This document shows, one piece after another, positions 1-8,289 of a stretch of 64,000 bases of DNA. The DNA is from Clostridiales bacterium. Its GTDB lineage: Bacteria; Bacillota; Clostridia; Lachnospirales; Lachnospiraceae. Positions within the stretch are counted from its first letter, which is position 1. Each line of letters starts with the position of its first letter. A program made the position numbers and the translations under genes. The stretch covers positions 1 through 64,000 of the forward strand of contig JAGZHZ010000011.1 of NCBI GenBank assembly GCA_018366495.1. The letters are read 5' to 3'. The notes below the pieces were generated by a model, which worked only from the letters and a program-made list of their open reading frames with translations, had not been told where the DNA came from and did not search any database.

Positions 1-1
1 G

Positions 2-922
2 ATTCGCAGAATCGCAGGAGAGCAGAAATATTTCTGCATTGATTCTACAGCCGAGACAGGAAAACAGTATTATTACACAGTGAGAGCAACGTGTTCACAC
101 GACGGTCAATTATATTTAAGCGGATATGACGCGAAGGGAATCGCAGGAAAAGCAGTGCTTGGAGGTTCTGCGATTACCAGCATTACCCTCAACAGCAGCG
201 ATCAGGTGACCCTGAAATGGAAGAGCGTTCCGGGCGCAAACGGATATGTGATTCAGAAAAGCAACACACAAAATGGAACATACAAAAAAATAAAGACAAT
301 CCAAAGCGGCGGCACGTTATCCTGGAGCGGCAGTATAAAACCAGGAGAAACGGCTTATTTCCGAATCCGCGCATATCGACAGTCACCGGACGGAGCATTT
401 ACATATGGCGCTTTTTCACCGGTAAAACAGGTTTCAAGTAAAAATGTAGAGATTACGCAATATGTGGATAATGGATATGAAGGATCAACTACCACAATCA
501 CAAAAGTGAAACGACTGGTAAATGCAATCGGAGGAATGACACAGTACAATGTAAGCGGTTTTGATTACGTTGCAGAGAATGAGAATACTGGAATCTACGT
601 CGGAACAGAATTTGATATGGCGCAGGGACTTTATAATCTGATCATTGACACAAATGATCCAAGAGTCGTGTTCAACGGGATGAAAATAGGTGATACACAG
701 GCTTCTGCTTCTGCAAAATTGAAGACAGCAGGATTTATAAATGGCGGACAGAATCCTCAGGGATATCAGACATTTGTACATCGCAATGATCCTGAGATTG
801 TATTTGTGGGGACGCAGGGAGGAATCGTAACCACATATCAGTATGTGGCTATTGATCCGAGCTTGGTGAGCGCTTATTCTCATTTTGCAATGCCAAGACA
901 ATATGTCGCATACAGAAGATAA
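2..922 (+). CDS. C-terminal part of a fibronectin type III-like protein (5' end outside window)
   Basis: The reading frame is open from base 2, so the gene begins upstream of the window and only about 306 codons are visible. The first third (up to about base 440) has the pattern of a fibronectin type III-like beta-sandwich: a Leu-Lys-Trp strand, a Val-Pro-Gly-Ala-Asn-Gly-Tyr turn, then Tyr-Phe-Arg-Ile-Arg-Ala-Tyr. Such modules are common in secreted or cell-wall proteins of Lachnospiraceae. The last 150 residues form a second, unrecognised globular domain with no catalytic motif I can name. No membrane anchor or sortase signal is seen at the C-terminus. An intrinsic terminator follows directly. 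The family call is reasonable; the function is unknown. Confidence 0.7.
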   Translation: MRRIAGEQKYFCIDSTAETGKQYYYTVRATCSHDGQLYLSGYDAKGIAGKAVLGGSAITSITLNSSDQVTLKWKSVPGANGYVIQKSNTQNGTYKKIKTIQSGGTLSWSGSIKPGETAYFRIRAYRQSPDGAFTYGAFSPVKQVSSKNVEITQYVDNGYEGSTTTITKVKRLVNAIGGMTQYNVSGFDYVAENENTGIYVGTEFDMAQGLYNLIIDTNDPRVVFNGMKIGDTQASASAKLKTAGFINGGQNPQGYQTFVHRNDPEIVFVGTQGGIVTTYQYVAIDPSLVSAYSHFAMPRQYVAYRR

Positions 923-936
923 GACAGATCTGAAAG

Positions 937-964
937 AAGAGCAGTTTTTTACTGCTCTTTTTTT
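937..964 (+). terminator. Rho-independent terminator after the FnIII-like gene
   Basis: A perfect 8-bp stem (937-944 with 952-959) encloses a 7-nt loop and runs into seven T residues. It lies 15 bp after the stop codon, so it should end the upstream transcript before the promoter at 976. Confidence 0.85.
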
Positions 965-975
965 GCTGGAACTAC

Positions 976-1004
976 TTTACGGATAAAACAAAAGAAGATA
1001 TGAT
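976..1004 (+). promoter_or_regulatory. Probable sigma-A promoter of the YARHG protein gene
   Basis: TTTACG at 976-981 and TATGAT at 999-1004 are separated by 17 bp. This lies between the terminator and a strong Shine-Dalgarno site (GGGAGGAAGG, about 1018-1027) ahead of the ATG at 1032. Assigned by motif only. Confidence 0.55.
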
Positions 1005-1031
1005 AAAAGAAAAGATAGGGAGGAAGGAAAA

Positions 1032-3383
1032 ATGAAAAGGAACAAGAGAAAAACAGCAATAGGGATCTGCTCTTTGATCCTTTTTGGAGTGAACGCAAAT
1101 GCAAAGGAAAGCGCAGACATATCGGAAAATGAATGGATCATCAGTACAGAAGAGCAGACACTGGATTTGAGTGACGAGGTAAAAACAGCATTTGGAGAAG
1201 TTCTGGAAGAAAAAATCGGAGAGCTTGGCATTTGTGATTTGAAAGAAAAGGAAGATAGAGAGACAGGACTTTACAGTCCAGGAGATTCACAGACAGGTGT
1301 GTGTTACACAGTATTTTTAGACATGGAAAAAGATGAGATTCCAGAATTCTATCTGCTTTTTTATAAGCAGGAGAACGATGGAAAACAGTCATTAAATGAA
1401 GAGATCTATCGATGGGATGGCACGGAAGCAGAACTTGTATTTGAAGAAAAACATCTTGCACATTCAGAAAAAGAGATGGTGACAGAGATTTACCACGAGA
1501 GTGGTCCCATTGGACGATATCAACAGAGTATAACAGATAATTCACAGACAGATGAATTTTTGGGAACCCTCTACCGTATAAGTCAGGGAGAGATACAGAC
1601 ATATCTGAGTGTAGAGGCAAAAAATGGAGAGAATAAGATAAGGGAACTAAACTTAGAATATGAAGATGAAACTTTTTCTTATGAGGCTATCCCAGATCTT
1701 CAGATGAAACTGAGGGGGCTGGTTGGAGGTAACATGAGATCAAAGCTGATTGCGGGAGCACAGGATAACCGGATCATCTATGATTCATTCTGTACTCCTG
1801 TAATATATGAAAAAGATGAGATTTATGCTGCCTATAATGATGTGAGTGAAATGCAGGAGATTTTAAATACAGGAGAAGGAAAGACAACTCTGTCTGAGAC
1901 AGTGAAGCAGGAGAGTGAAAAAGAGATGGAGCCTGAGACAGTGAAGCAGGAGAGTGAAAAAGAGACAGAGCCTGAGACAGCGAAGCAGGAGAGTGAAAAA
2001 GAGACAGAGCCTGAGACAGCGAAGCAGGAGAGTGAAAAAGAGACAGAGCCTGAGACAGTGAAGCAGGAGAGTGAAAAAGAGATGGAGCCTGAGACAGTGA
2101 AGCAGGAGAGTGAAAAAGAGATGGAGCCTGAGACGGTGAAGCAGGAGAGTGAAAAAGAGACAGAGCCTGAGACGGTGAAACAGGAGAGTGAAAAAGAGAC
2201 AGAGAGATCTGTAATGGCAGCTGGACATACAGTGGAACCTGAGATTCAGCAGACAGAAAATGGGATTCCAGAAATACAGTCGGAGTCAACGGGTATGGAA
2301 GAAATGAAATATTATCTTTATATTCAAAGCCAGCTTGTCCCAACCATGGGGCTGATGACATCAGCAGAAATCACGGTTAACGATGCCGGAAATATAATCA
2401 GCGGATCAGCAGCAGGAGTTATGAGTGCTGTTTTTAGTGATGTCAATGAAGATGGTCAGAAAGAAATGGTTTTGACTTATCTTAAAAATAATGGTACAGA
2501 TTCTGTAAATCAGATTATTTTTGAATTGTATGGAATCCAAAATGGACAGGTTGTTAAATATGACGATACGTTAAACTATCCGTCAGATAAACAAAACAGA
2601 CTGGGAATCTGGGAGAATACGGAAGCGTATATAAAGGGAAAATATCTTTGTGTGTACCACATCAGCGCAAGTGCGAGTCTGAGCAGCCGTATTTCTGATT
2701 TGTATATCTATGAACTGAATCAGAACAAAATGACAATGATTCGAGATTATCAATTTACTCGTATTCCAGGAACTGCTGCAATGGCGGAAGGTGTACAGCA
2801 GATCAGCTATTATTCAGGAAATGAAGCAGAAATTTCAGAAGAACAGATTGCACAGGCAGAGAAGAAAGTGAAAGAAGAGCTGGATTATTTCGGATTATCT
2901 GATTTAAAAATATTTGTTGAAGATCCTGTTCAAAACTTAAATACAGAGCCGATCATTTCAGGAATCAGAATGTGGAAGAGTAAAGGGATTGATACGGAAA
3001 ATATGATGAATCATACAATCTGGTTTACGGATGAATCCGGATTGGCTGAATATGTATCTCCAATACAGGTTCCTACAGAGCCACAGACAGAAGTGACAGA
3101 TCCTGCAAGCTATTATATTCTCCCAGGAAGTGACAGCCGTTATCTGAGCGATGAAGAAATCAACAGCCTTCCGACGAATCTGTTAGAATATGCGTGCAAT
3201 GAAATCTATGCAAGACATGGCAGAAAGTTTGCAGATTCTGCATTTCAGGATTATTTTAATTCTAAGCCGTGGTATCGCGGAACGATCGAGCCGGATCAGT
3301 TTAATGTCAATGTGTTCAACTCTTATGAGACAGAAAATATCATGCGTCTGGTGGAAAGGATGCGAGGGGTTGGAATCAGGTAG
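1032..3383 (+). CDS. Secreted YARHG-domain protein with Glu/Lys-rich 13-residue repeats
   Basis: The 783-residue protein starts with a basic stretch and a short hydrophobic segment ending Asn-Ala-Asn-Ala, which fits a signal peptide. Residues about 30-285 form a domain I cannot name. Residues 289-392 consist of eight copies of a 13-residue acidic/basic repeat (Glu-Thr-Val-Lys-Gln-Glu-Ser-Glu-Lys-Glu-Met/Thr-Glu-Pro), probably an extended spacer. Residues about 410-690 form a second globular region containing an Asp-Val-Asn-Glu-Asp-Gly motif that resembles calcium-binding loops. The last 90 residues match the YARHG domain: the motif Glu-Ile-Tyr-Ala-Arg-His-Gly-Arg is intact and is followed by the usual Phe-x-x-Tyr-Phe and Lys-Pro-Trp-Tyr. 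YARHG is an extracellular domain of unknown function. The gene has its own promoter and precedes the B12-controlled operon, to which it appears unrelated. Confidence 0.85.
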   Translation: MKRNKRKTAIGICSLILFGVNANAKESADISENEWIISTEEQTLDLSDEVKTAFGEVLEEKIGELGICDLKEKEDRETGLYSPGDSQTGVCYTVFLDMEKDEIPEFYLLFYKQENDGKQSLNEEIYRWDGTEAELVFEEKHLAHSEKEMVTEIYHESGPIGRYQQSITDNSQTDEFLGTLYRISQGEIQTYLSVEAKNGENKIRELNLEYEDETFSYEAIPDLQMKLRGLVGGNMRSKLIAGAQDNRIIYDSFCTPVIYEKDEIYAAYNDVSEMQEILNTGEGKTTLSETVKQESEKEMEPETVKQESEKETEPETAKQESEKETEPETAKQESEKETEPETVKQESEKEMEPETVKQESEKEMEPETVKQESEKETEPETVKQESEKETERSVMAAGHTVEPEIQQTENGIPEIQSESTGMEEMKYYLYIQSQLVPTMGLMTSAEITVNDAGNIISGSAAGVMSAVFSDVNEDGQKEMVLTYLKNNGTDSVNQIIFELYGIQNGQVVKYDDTLNYPSDKQNRLGIWENTEAYIKGKYLCVYHISASASLSSRISDLYIYELNQNKMTMIRDYQFTRIPGTAAMAEGVQQISYYSGNEAEISEEQIAQAEKKVKEELDYFGLSDLKIFVEDPVQNLNTEPIISGIRMWKSKGIDTENMMNHTIWFTDESGLAEYVSPIQVPTEPQTEVTDPASYYILPGSDSRYLSDEEINSLPTNLLEYACNEIYARHGRKFADSAFQDYFNSKPWYRGTIEPDQFNVNVFNSYETENIMRLVERMRGVGIR
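1896..2207 (+). repeat. Eight in-frame 39-bp tandem repeats
   Basis: Eight exact-length 39-bp units run head to tail and keep the reading frame. They differ mainly at two codons (GTG/GCG and ATG/ACA), so they are nearly identical at DNA level. That fits recent expansion by slippage or unequal recombination. They encode the spacer of the YARHG protein and are not CRISPR repeats, because there is no unique spacer between units. Confidence 0.95.
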
Positions 3384-3393
3384 AAAGGAAAGG

Positions 3394-3422
3394 TTGACAC
3401 AGAAAAGAGAACCTACTATAAT
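3394..3422 (+). promoter_or_regulatory. Consensus sigma-A promoter of the cobalamin operon
   Basis: TTGACA (3394-3399) and TATAAT (3417-3422) match the consensus exactly, with 17-bp spacing. The promoter starts 11 bp after the stop codon of the YARHG gene. Transcription should start near 3429, just ahead of the riboswitch-like leader. Confidence 0.9.
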
Positions 3423-3428
3423 CTAAAT

Positions 3429-3640
3429 AGATTGTCCGAAAATTGGGTTTTTAAACAGGGAAGTCAGGTGAAAATCCTGCACAAGTCCGTTACTGTAACA
3501 GTCAGATACCTGCTCAGTTTTTGGAAAGCAGTTTGCTTTCGTGCAGTATTACTCTGCGGCAACCGGAGAATAATGCAAAGACAAAGGGAAAAAGAAGCAC
3601 GAGCGTTGTCTGCCTTTTGGCGGCGACGCTTTTTGTCTTA
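3429..3640 (+). promoter_or_regulatory. Cobalamin (B12) riboswitch leader of the cbi operon, compact form
   Basis: The conserved B12-box signals occur in order: AGGGAA, then CAGGTGAAAATCCTG, then GTCCGTTACTGT, followed almost at once by AGTCAGATACCTGC. These are the core elements of the Rfam Cobalamin family. The peripheral arms that usually separate the ACTGT element from the AGTCAGG-ACCTGC element are missing, so this looks like a short variant aptamer (about 3440-3520). An expression platform with a strong intrinsic terminator follows at 3602-3639. Expected behaviour is that bound cobalamin favours termination and lowers cbi expression. The family match is by eye; boundaries are approximate. 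Confidence 0.85.
3602..3639 (+). terminator. Riboswitch expression-platform terminator
   Basis: A 12-bp GC-rich stem (3602-3614 with 3619-3630, one bulged T, two G-T pairs) carries a TTTT loop and is followed by TTTTGTCTT. It lies between the B12 aptamer and cbiD, where a regulatory terminator is expected. Confidence 0.75.
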
Positions 3641-3657
3641 TAAAATGTGTCGAAAAA

Positions 3658-3678
3658 CCCCTTGCTTTAGCTACGGGG
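3658..3678 (+). repeat. IS200/IS605-like terminal hairpin relic in the cbiD leader
   Basis: An imperfect hairpin (CCCCTTGC / GCTACGGGG around TTTA) is followed by GAGTGTCAA. Its form, a short stem with a CTTTAG apex and a trailing AGT-GTCA-like tail, resembles right-end hairpins of IS200/IS605 elements. It also resembles the hairpin at 40603-40624. No tnpA or tnpB is adjacent. It could be a relic or a palindrome-type miniature element. Confidence 0.4.
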
Positions 3679-3754
3679 AGTGTCAAAAAAGTCATATTGA
3701 AACATAGCGGCGACATAGAACGGACTGTCTATGAGAAAAGCGAGGCAGACAAAC

Positions 3755-4918
3755 ATGACAAAGAGAAAGACAGGATTGGAACAATACTATATTCTAAAAA
3801 ATAATAAAAAGCTCCATTACGGATATACGACAGGCACCTGTGCAGCAGCGGCCTCAAAGGCAGCAGCAGAGATGCTTTTGTCAGGTCATAAAGTACAAGA
3901 AGTAGAACTTATGACTCCGAAAGGCATTCCACTTTGCCTTGGGATCGAAGAGATTTCTATGGAAAAAGAAAAGGTTTCTTGTGCAGTCAGAAAAGATGGA
4001 GGAGATGACCCCGATGCAACGCATGGAATTCTAATTTTTTCTAGCGTGAAGAAAATTCCGGAAAAGAGAATTGTGATAGATGGGGGAATCGGGGTTGGAA
4101 GAGTCACGAAAAAAGGACTGGAACAAGGTGTCGGCAATGCGGCGATCAACCGAGTGCCTCGTGAGATGATTGCGAATGAAGTAAAAGAGATCTGTGAAGC
4201 CGCGGGGTACGAAGGAGGAATTTCAGTTGAAATTTCTGTTCCCGAGGGAGAAGAGATAGCAAAAAAAACGTTTAATCCGAAATTAGGAATCGAAGGAGGA
4301 ATCTCAATTCTTGGAACGAGCGGAATTGTGATACCGATGAGTGAGGAGGCGCTGATTGCAAGTATCCGTGTGGAGATGGAGATGAAAAAAGCGAACGGTG
4401 CACAGTATCTGCTGATCACTCCAGGAAACTATGGAGCCGATTTTTGCAGGTCAGAGATGAAACTAAATCTGGACAATGCGATGAAGTGCAGCAATTATGT
4501 GGGGGAGACGATTGATATGGCAGTATCATTAGGAATAAAAGGCATTTTATTTGTGGCACATCTCGGAAAATTCATCAAAGTGGCGGGGGGCATCATGAAT
4601 ACACATTCCCGCTGTGCTGACAGTCGCGCAGAAATCATGGCGTCGAATGCGATTCGCGCCGGAGTATCTTTGGAGACAGCAAAAAAGCTGCTTGACACCG
4701 TCACAACAGACGAAGCCGTTTCTATTTTAAATAAAACGGGACAGACAGAGGCTGTGATGAAAAAAGTGACGGAAAAAATTCGGTTTTATCTTCAAAACAG
4801 AGCAAATGGCATGATAGAAACGGAAGCAGTGATTTTCTCGAATGAACATGGATTTTTGGGAAAAACAGAGGGAGCGGACAGGCTTCTGGACGAGATAAAG
4901 GCAGATGAAAAAAGATGA
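3755..4918 (+). CDS. cbiD: Cobalt-precorrin-5B C1-methyltransferase CbiD
   Basis: CbiD uses S-adenosylmethionine to methylate C-1 of cobalt-precorrin-5B in the anaerobic corrin pathway. The N-terminal signature Tyr-Thr-Thr-Gly-Thr-Cys-Ala-Ala-Ala-Ala is intact, and the length (about 387 residues) fits the family. I chose the ATG at 3755 because GCGAGG lies 9 bp upstream. An in-frame ATG at 3731 would add eight residues but has no ribosome binding site. It is the first gene of the B12-controlled operon, 347 bp after the previous gene because of the riboswitch leader. The gap to cbiL is 88 bp without a terminator. Confidence 0.93.
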   Translation: MTKRKTGLEQYYILKNNKKLHYGYTTGTCAAAASKAAAEMLLSGHKVQEVELMTPKGIPLCLGIEEISMEKEKVSCAVRKDGGDDPDATHGILIFSSVKKIPEKRIVIDGGIGVGRVTKKGLEQGVGNAAINRVPREMIANEVKEICEAAGYEGGISVEISVPEGEEIAKKTFNPKLGIEGGISILGTSGIVIPMSEEALIASIRVEMEMKKANGAQYLLITPGNYGADFCRSEMKLNLDNAMKCSNYVGETIDMAVSLGIKGILFVAHLGKFIKVAGGIMNTHSRCADSRAEIMASNAIRAGVSLETAKKLLDTVTTDEAVSILNKTGQTEAVMKKVTEKIRFYLQNRANGMIETEAVIFSNEHGFLGKTEGADRLLDEIKADEKR

Positions 4919-5006
4919 CTATATGGCCGTCTGTGTAAAGAGAATAATAAAAAAGAGACAGAAAAACAGAATAAGAAAATAAAAAGAGAACATACAGGAG
5001 GAAGAC

Positions 5007-5693
5007 ATGGCAGGAAAATTATATGGATTAGGAATCGGACCAGGCGATCCGGAGCTGCTGACATTAAAGGCAGTGCGTTTAATCAATGAAAGCGATGTGG
5101 TATTTGTTCCAGGAACAGATCCGAAAGATACGGTGGCATATCAGATCACTGTACAGGCTGTTCCGGAATTAGAAGATAAGGAGATCGTAGGAATTGCGAT
5201 GCCAATGACAAAAAATCTGGAGCTGTTAGAAGAAACACATGAAAAAGGAGCAAATAAGGTTGCACAATATCTGAGTCAGGGAAAACAATGTGTATTTTTG
5301 ACATTGGGTGATCCTACTGTTTATTCCACTTATATGTATATCCATAAGAAAATTCAAAACTTTGGATATGATGCAGAGATTGTAAGCGGAATCCCTTCTT
5401 TTTGTGCCGTTGCGGCAAAAATGGGAATCAGTCTGTCAGAAAAAGCAGAAGAGCTGCATGTGATTCCGGCGGTATATCAGATTGAGGAAGGAATGGAATT
5501 AAAAGGCACAAAAGTATTTATGAAAGTCGGAAAAAGAAGCGGACGGCTGCGCGAACTGCTCAAAGAAAAAAACGCAGATGCAGTGATGATAGAAAACTGC
5601 GGAATGCCGGGAGAAAAAATATTTTCCAAAGCAGAGGACTTCCCGGATACGGCGGGATACTATTCGCTTGTGATTGCAAAGGAGGGAAAATAA
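5007..5693 (+). CDS. cbiL: Cobalt-precorrin-2 C20-methyltransferase CbiL
   Basis: A 228-residue tetrapyrrole methylase. The N-terminal loop Gly-Ile-Gly-Pro-Gly-Asp-Pro-Glu-Leu-Leu-Thr is the SAM-binding signature of the family, and the following Asp-Val-Val-Phe-Val-Pro-Gly is typical of CbiL/CobI. It adds the C-20 methyl group to cobalt-precorrin-2, the first methylation after cobalt insertion. The ribosome binding site AGGAGG sits 8 bp before the ATG. The stop codon is one base from the cbiF start, so translation is probably coupled. Confidence 0.92.
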   Translation: MAGKLYGLGIGPGDPELLTLKAVRLINESDVVFVPGTDPKDTVAYQITVQAVPELEDKEIVGIAMPMTKNLELLEETHEKGANKVAQYLSQGKQCVFLTLGDPTVYSTYMYIHKKIQNFGYDAEIVSGIPSFCAVAAKMGISLSEKAEELHVIPAVYQIEEGMELKGTKVFMKVGKRSGRLRELLKEKNADAVMIENCGMPGEKIFSKAEDFPDTAGYYSLVIAKEGK

Positions 5694-5694
5694 T

Positions 5695-6453
5695 ATGGTA
5701 CATTTTGTAGGTGCAGGATCAGGGGCGGCGGACCTGATCACAGTAAGAGGAAAACAACTTTTGGAAGATGCAGATGTCATTATCTATGCGGGATCTCTTG
5801 TAAATCCGCAGCTTTTAGACTACAAAAAAGAGGGATGTACAGTTTATAACAGTGCATATATGACACTGGAAGAAGTAATTGAAGTAATCGTAAAGGCAGA
5901 AGAAGAAAACCAGATGACGGTACGGCTCCATACAGGAGATCCGTGTCTGTACGGGGCAATCCGTGAACAGATGGATATTCTGGATGAAAAGGAAATTGCA
6001 TATGATTACTGTCCGGGCGTCAGTTCATTTTGCGGCGCAGCATCTGCATTAAATTTGGAATATACGCTTCCAGATGTGTCACAGACCGTCATTATAACGA
6101 GAATGGCAGGAAGGACACCTGTTCCTGAAAAAGAAGAAATTGCAAAACTGGCTGCTCACCGTGCAACAATGGTTGTATTTCTGAGTACAGGAATGCTGGA
6201 AAAATTAAGCGAAAGATTGATTGCTGGAGGATATGAAGCAGATACACCGGCAGCTATCGTATACAAAGCGACGTGGGAAGATGAAAAATCTGTAGTATGC
6301 ACAGTTGGAACACTGGCACAGTGCGCAAAAGAAAACGGGATCACAAAGACGGCACTGATGATTATAGGAGATGTAGTTTCTCACAGCCATTACCGTCGTT
6401 CAGATCTGTATCATCCTGCCTTTACAACAGAATTCAGGGAGGCATCGGAATAA
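5695..6453 (+). CDS. cbiF: Cobalt-precorrin-4 C11-methyltransferase CbiF
   Basis: A tetrapyrrole methylase of 252 residues. Val-Gly-Ala-Gly-Ser-Gly-Ala-Ala-Asp-Leu-Ile-Thr is the first SAM loop, and Tyr-Ala-Gly-Ser-Leu-Val is diagnostic for CbiF/CobM. The Cys-Pro-Gly-Val-Ser-Ser motif lies in the second domain. It methylates C-11 of cobalt-precorrin-4. The start at 5695 is set by AAGGAGGG just upstream; a longer reading frame from 5674 lacks a site. It ends exactly where cbiG begins. Confidence 0.93.
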   Translation: MVHFVGAGSGAADLITVRGKQLLEDADVIIYAGSLVNPQLLDYKKEGCTVYNSAYMTLEEVIEVIVKAEEENQMTVRLHTGDPCLYGAIREQMDILDEKEIAYDYCPGVSSFCGAASALNLEYTLPDVSQTVIITRMAGRTPVPEKEEIAKLAAHRATMVVFLSTGMLEKLSERLIAGGYEADTPAAIVYKATWEDEKSVVCTVGTLAQCAKENGITKTALMIIGDVVSHSHYRRSDLYHPAFTTEFREASE

Positions 6454-7506
6454 ATGAAGGCGGCCTGCATTGCTTTTTCAAGAAATGGAGGAAAAATCTG
6501 CAAAAAGGTTACAGCAATTCTAGAAAAAAAAGGAATGGAGACAGAAGCGTGTGTGACAGCAAGATATGCGCAGGAAACAGGACTGGATCCGCTGACGCAG
6601 ACTGTCGGAGAGTGGACGAAATATCATTTTTCTACAGCAGATCTGCTTGTCTTTGTGGGAGCCACAGGGATTGCAGTGCGCAGCATTGCGCCGTATGTCT
6701 GTGATAAAAAAACAGATCCTGCTGTGATTGTGATTGACGAACATGGAAAATTTGCAATATCTCTTTTGTCCGGTCATATTGGAGGCGCAAATGAATGGAC
6801 CATGCTGTTTGCAGAAGCAATCAATAGTATTCCTGTAGTGACTACAGCTACAGATCTGAATCAGAAATTGGCTGTTGATGTCTTTGCAGTAAAAAATGGA
6901 ATGGAAATCAAGGAAATGGAACTGGCAAAAAGAGTTGCTGCTGATTTTCTGGATCATAAAATGGTTGGATTTTTGTCAGATTTTGCAATAGAAGGAAAGA
7001 TGCCAGAGGAATTGAAACAATGCCAGGAAAGAGAGGAAACTCTGCCAGAAGACGGCATTCATGTGACAATCAAAAGAGAAACAGCGCCATTTTCCAATAC
7101 GCTTCACTTGATTCCAAAGATTGTAGTGCTGGGAATCGGATGCAGAAAATATACGAAAAAAGAGACGATTGAACGTGCAGTAAATGATATGCTCAATTCA
7201 ATGGGAATCGAGAAAGAAAGTATTTCCTGCGTGTGCAGTATTGAAGTGAAAAAAGAAGAAGAGGGGATCATACAGTTTTGTAAGGAATGGAATCTGCCGT
7301 TTTTTGTCTTTTCAAAAGAAGAATTAGAAAACGCAGAGGGAGAGTTTACATCTTCACCATTTGTAAAGCAGACCGTAGGGGTCTCAAACGTATGTGAACG
7401 CAGTGCCGTATGCGGCAGCCAAAATGGAACGTTGATACAGAAAAAAAGAGCCGGGGACGGTGTGACAGTAGCCGCGGCGATCAAAGATTGGAGTGTAAAA
7501 TTTTGA
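6454..7506 (+). CDS. cbiG: Cobalt-precorrin-5A hydrolase CbiG
   Basis: The 350-residue protein opens the delta-lactone of cobalt-precorrin-5A and releases acetaldehyde, the anaerobic ring-contraction step. The N-terminal half contains Leu-Ser-Gly-His-Ile-Gly-Gly-Ala-Asn and Thr-Ala-Thr-Asp, both characteristic of CbiG. The C-terminal domain starts with Val-Leu-Gly-Ile-Gly-Cys-Arg and contains Val-Cys-Ser-Ile-Glu-Val-Lys, as in the CbiG C-terminal (CobE-like) domain. It is a stand-alone CbiG, not fused to CbiH. The ATG directly follows the cbiF stop. Its TGA overlaps the TTG start of cbiH. Confidence 0.93.
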   Translation: MKAACIAFSRNGGKICKKVTAILEKKGMETEACVTARYAQETGLDPLTQTVGEWTKYHFSTADLLVFVGATGIAVRSIAPYVCDKKTDPAVIVIDEHGKFAISLLSGHIGGANEWTMLFAEAINSIPVVTTATDLNQKLAVDVFAVKNGMEIKEMELAKRVAADFLDHKMVGFLSDFAIEGKMPEELKQCQEREETLPEDGIHVTIKRETAPFSNTLHLIPKIVVLGIGCRKYTKKETIERAVNDMLNSMGIEKESISCVCSIEVKKEEEGIIQFCKEWNLPFFVFSKEELENAEGEFTSSPFVKQTVGVSNVCERSAVCGSQNGTLIQKKRAGDGVTVAAAIKDWSVKF

Positions 7507-8231
7507 GTAAAATTTATGTAGTAGGAATCGGACCAGGAGCGTATGAACAGATGACAATGCGTGCGGCAGAAGCATTGAACGCGTGCGATGTAATTGTTGG
7601 ATATACTGTTTATGTAGATTTGGTAAAAGAGCATTTTGCCGGGAAAGAGTTTTTGACAACACCAATGAAAAAAGAAGTGGATCGTTGTATCCTTGCTTTT
7701 GAGGAAGCAAAAAAGGGAAAAACTGTGGCAATGATCTGCAGCGGAGATGCCGGAGTATATGGGATGTCCGGGTTGATGCTGGAGATTGGAGAGAGATACC
7801 CTGAGATTGAAGTGGAAATGATTTCCGGAGTGACGGCTGCCCTCGGAGGTGCTTCGGTTCTCGGAGCGCCGTTGATTCACGACTTTGCTCTGATCAGCTT
7901 GAGCGATTTGATGACACCGTGGGAAAAAATCGAGAAACGCCTGCTTCTTGCTTCAGAAGCTGATTTTGTAATCTGTCTTTATAATCCTTCCAGCAAGAAA
8001 AGACATGACTATCTGAAAAAGGCATGTGATCTGATGATGCAGCACAAATCTCCTGAAACGGTGTGCGGAATTGTGACGAATATCGGGCGTGAAAAAGAAG
8101 CAGGAAAAGTGATGACGCTGCGTGAGCTGCGCGATACGCAAGTGGATATGTTTACAACTGTTTTTGTCGGAAACTCTCAAACGCGTCAGATCAATGGAAA
8201 AATGGTGACGCCGCGAGGATATACATATTGA
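7503..8231 (+). CDS. cbiH: Cobalt-factor III / precorrin-3B C17-methyltransferase CbiH
   Basis: A 242-residue tetrapyrrole methylase. The SAM loop is Val-Gly-Ile-Gly-Pro-Gly-Ala-Tyr-Glu-Gln-Met-Thr, and Val-Gly-Tyr-Thr-Val-Tyr is the family marker for CbiH/CobJ, the ring-contraction C-17 methyltransferase. Cys-Ser-Gly-Asp-Ala-Gly-Val-Tyr-Gly-Met is also present. I assign a TTG start at 7503 because it overlaps the cbiG stop (TTGA) and has GGAGTG 7 bp upstream; an open frame from 7410 would overlap cbiG by 97 bases. A short hairpin region separates it from cbiJ-E-T. Confidence 0.9.
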   Translation: MSKIYVVGIGPGAYEQMTMRAAEALNACDVIVGYTVYVDLVKEHFAGKEFLTTPMKKEVDRCILAFEEAKKGKTVAMICSGDAGVYGMSGLMLEIGERYPEIEVEMISGVTAALGGASVLGAPLIHDFALISLSDLMTPWEKIEKRLLLASEADFVICLYNPSSKKRHDYLKKACDLMMQHKSPETVCGIVTNIGREKEAGKVMTLRELRDTQVDMFTTVFVGNSQTRQINGKMVTPRGYTY

Positions 8232-8240
8232 GAAAGGGGG

Positions 8241-8285
8241 ATGCAGGGATTGAAAGACAGAAATCTGTCTTTCAACCTTGTCTGA
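8241..8285 (+). other. Hairpin with 14-codon mini-ORF between cbiH and cbiJET
   Basis: A perfect 11-bp stem (8250-8260 with 8265-8275, loop AAAT) lies inside a 14-codon reading frame. That frame starts at ATG 8241, has a strong GGGGG-type site in front, and stops at TGA 8283-8285, four bases before the ATG of the fusion gene. The next gene has no clear ribosome binding site of its own, so it may depend on translation of this mini-ORF. This is inference from layout. Confidence 0.45.
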
Positions 8286-8289
8286 ATCA

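Noticed and set aside
1896..2207. CRISPR-like array
   Set aside because: Units abut with no unique spacers and keep the reading frame; they code for protein repeats.
1774..2361. Minus-strand open frame of 195 codons opposite the YARHG gene
   Set aside because: It is the reverse of the 39-bp coding repeats; repeat composition keeps the frame open. No ribosome site or domain.
3432..3707. Plus-strand open frame of 91 codons
   Set aside because: It lies over the B12 riboswitch and its terminator, and its sequence has no protein-like pattern.
7104..7880. Minus-strand open frame of 258 codons
   Set aside because: Antisense to cbiG and cbiH, both well-recognised enzymes; no start signals or homology by eye.
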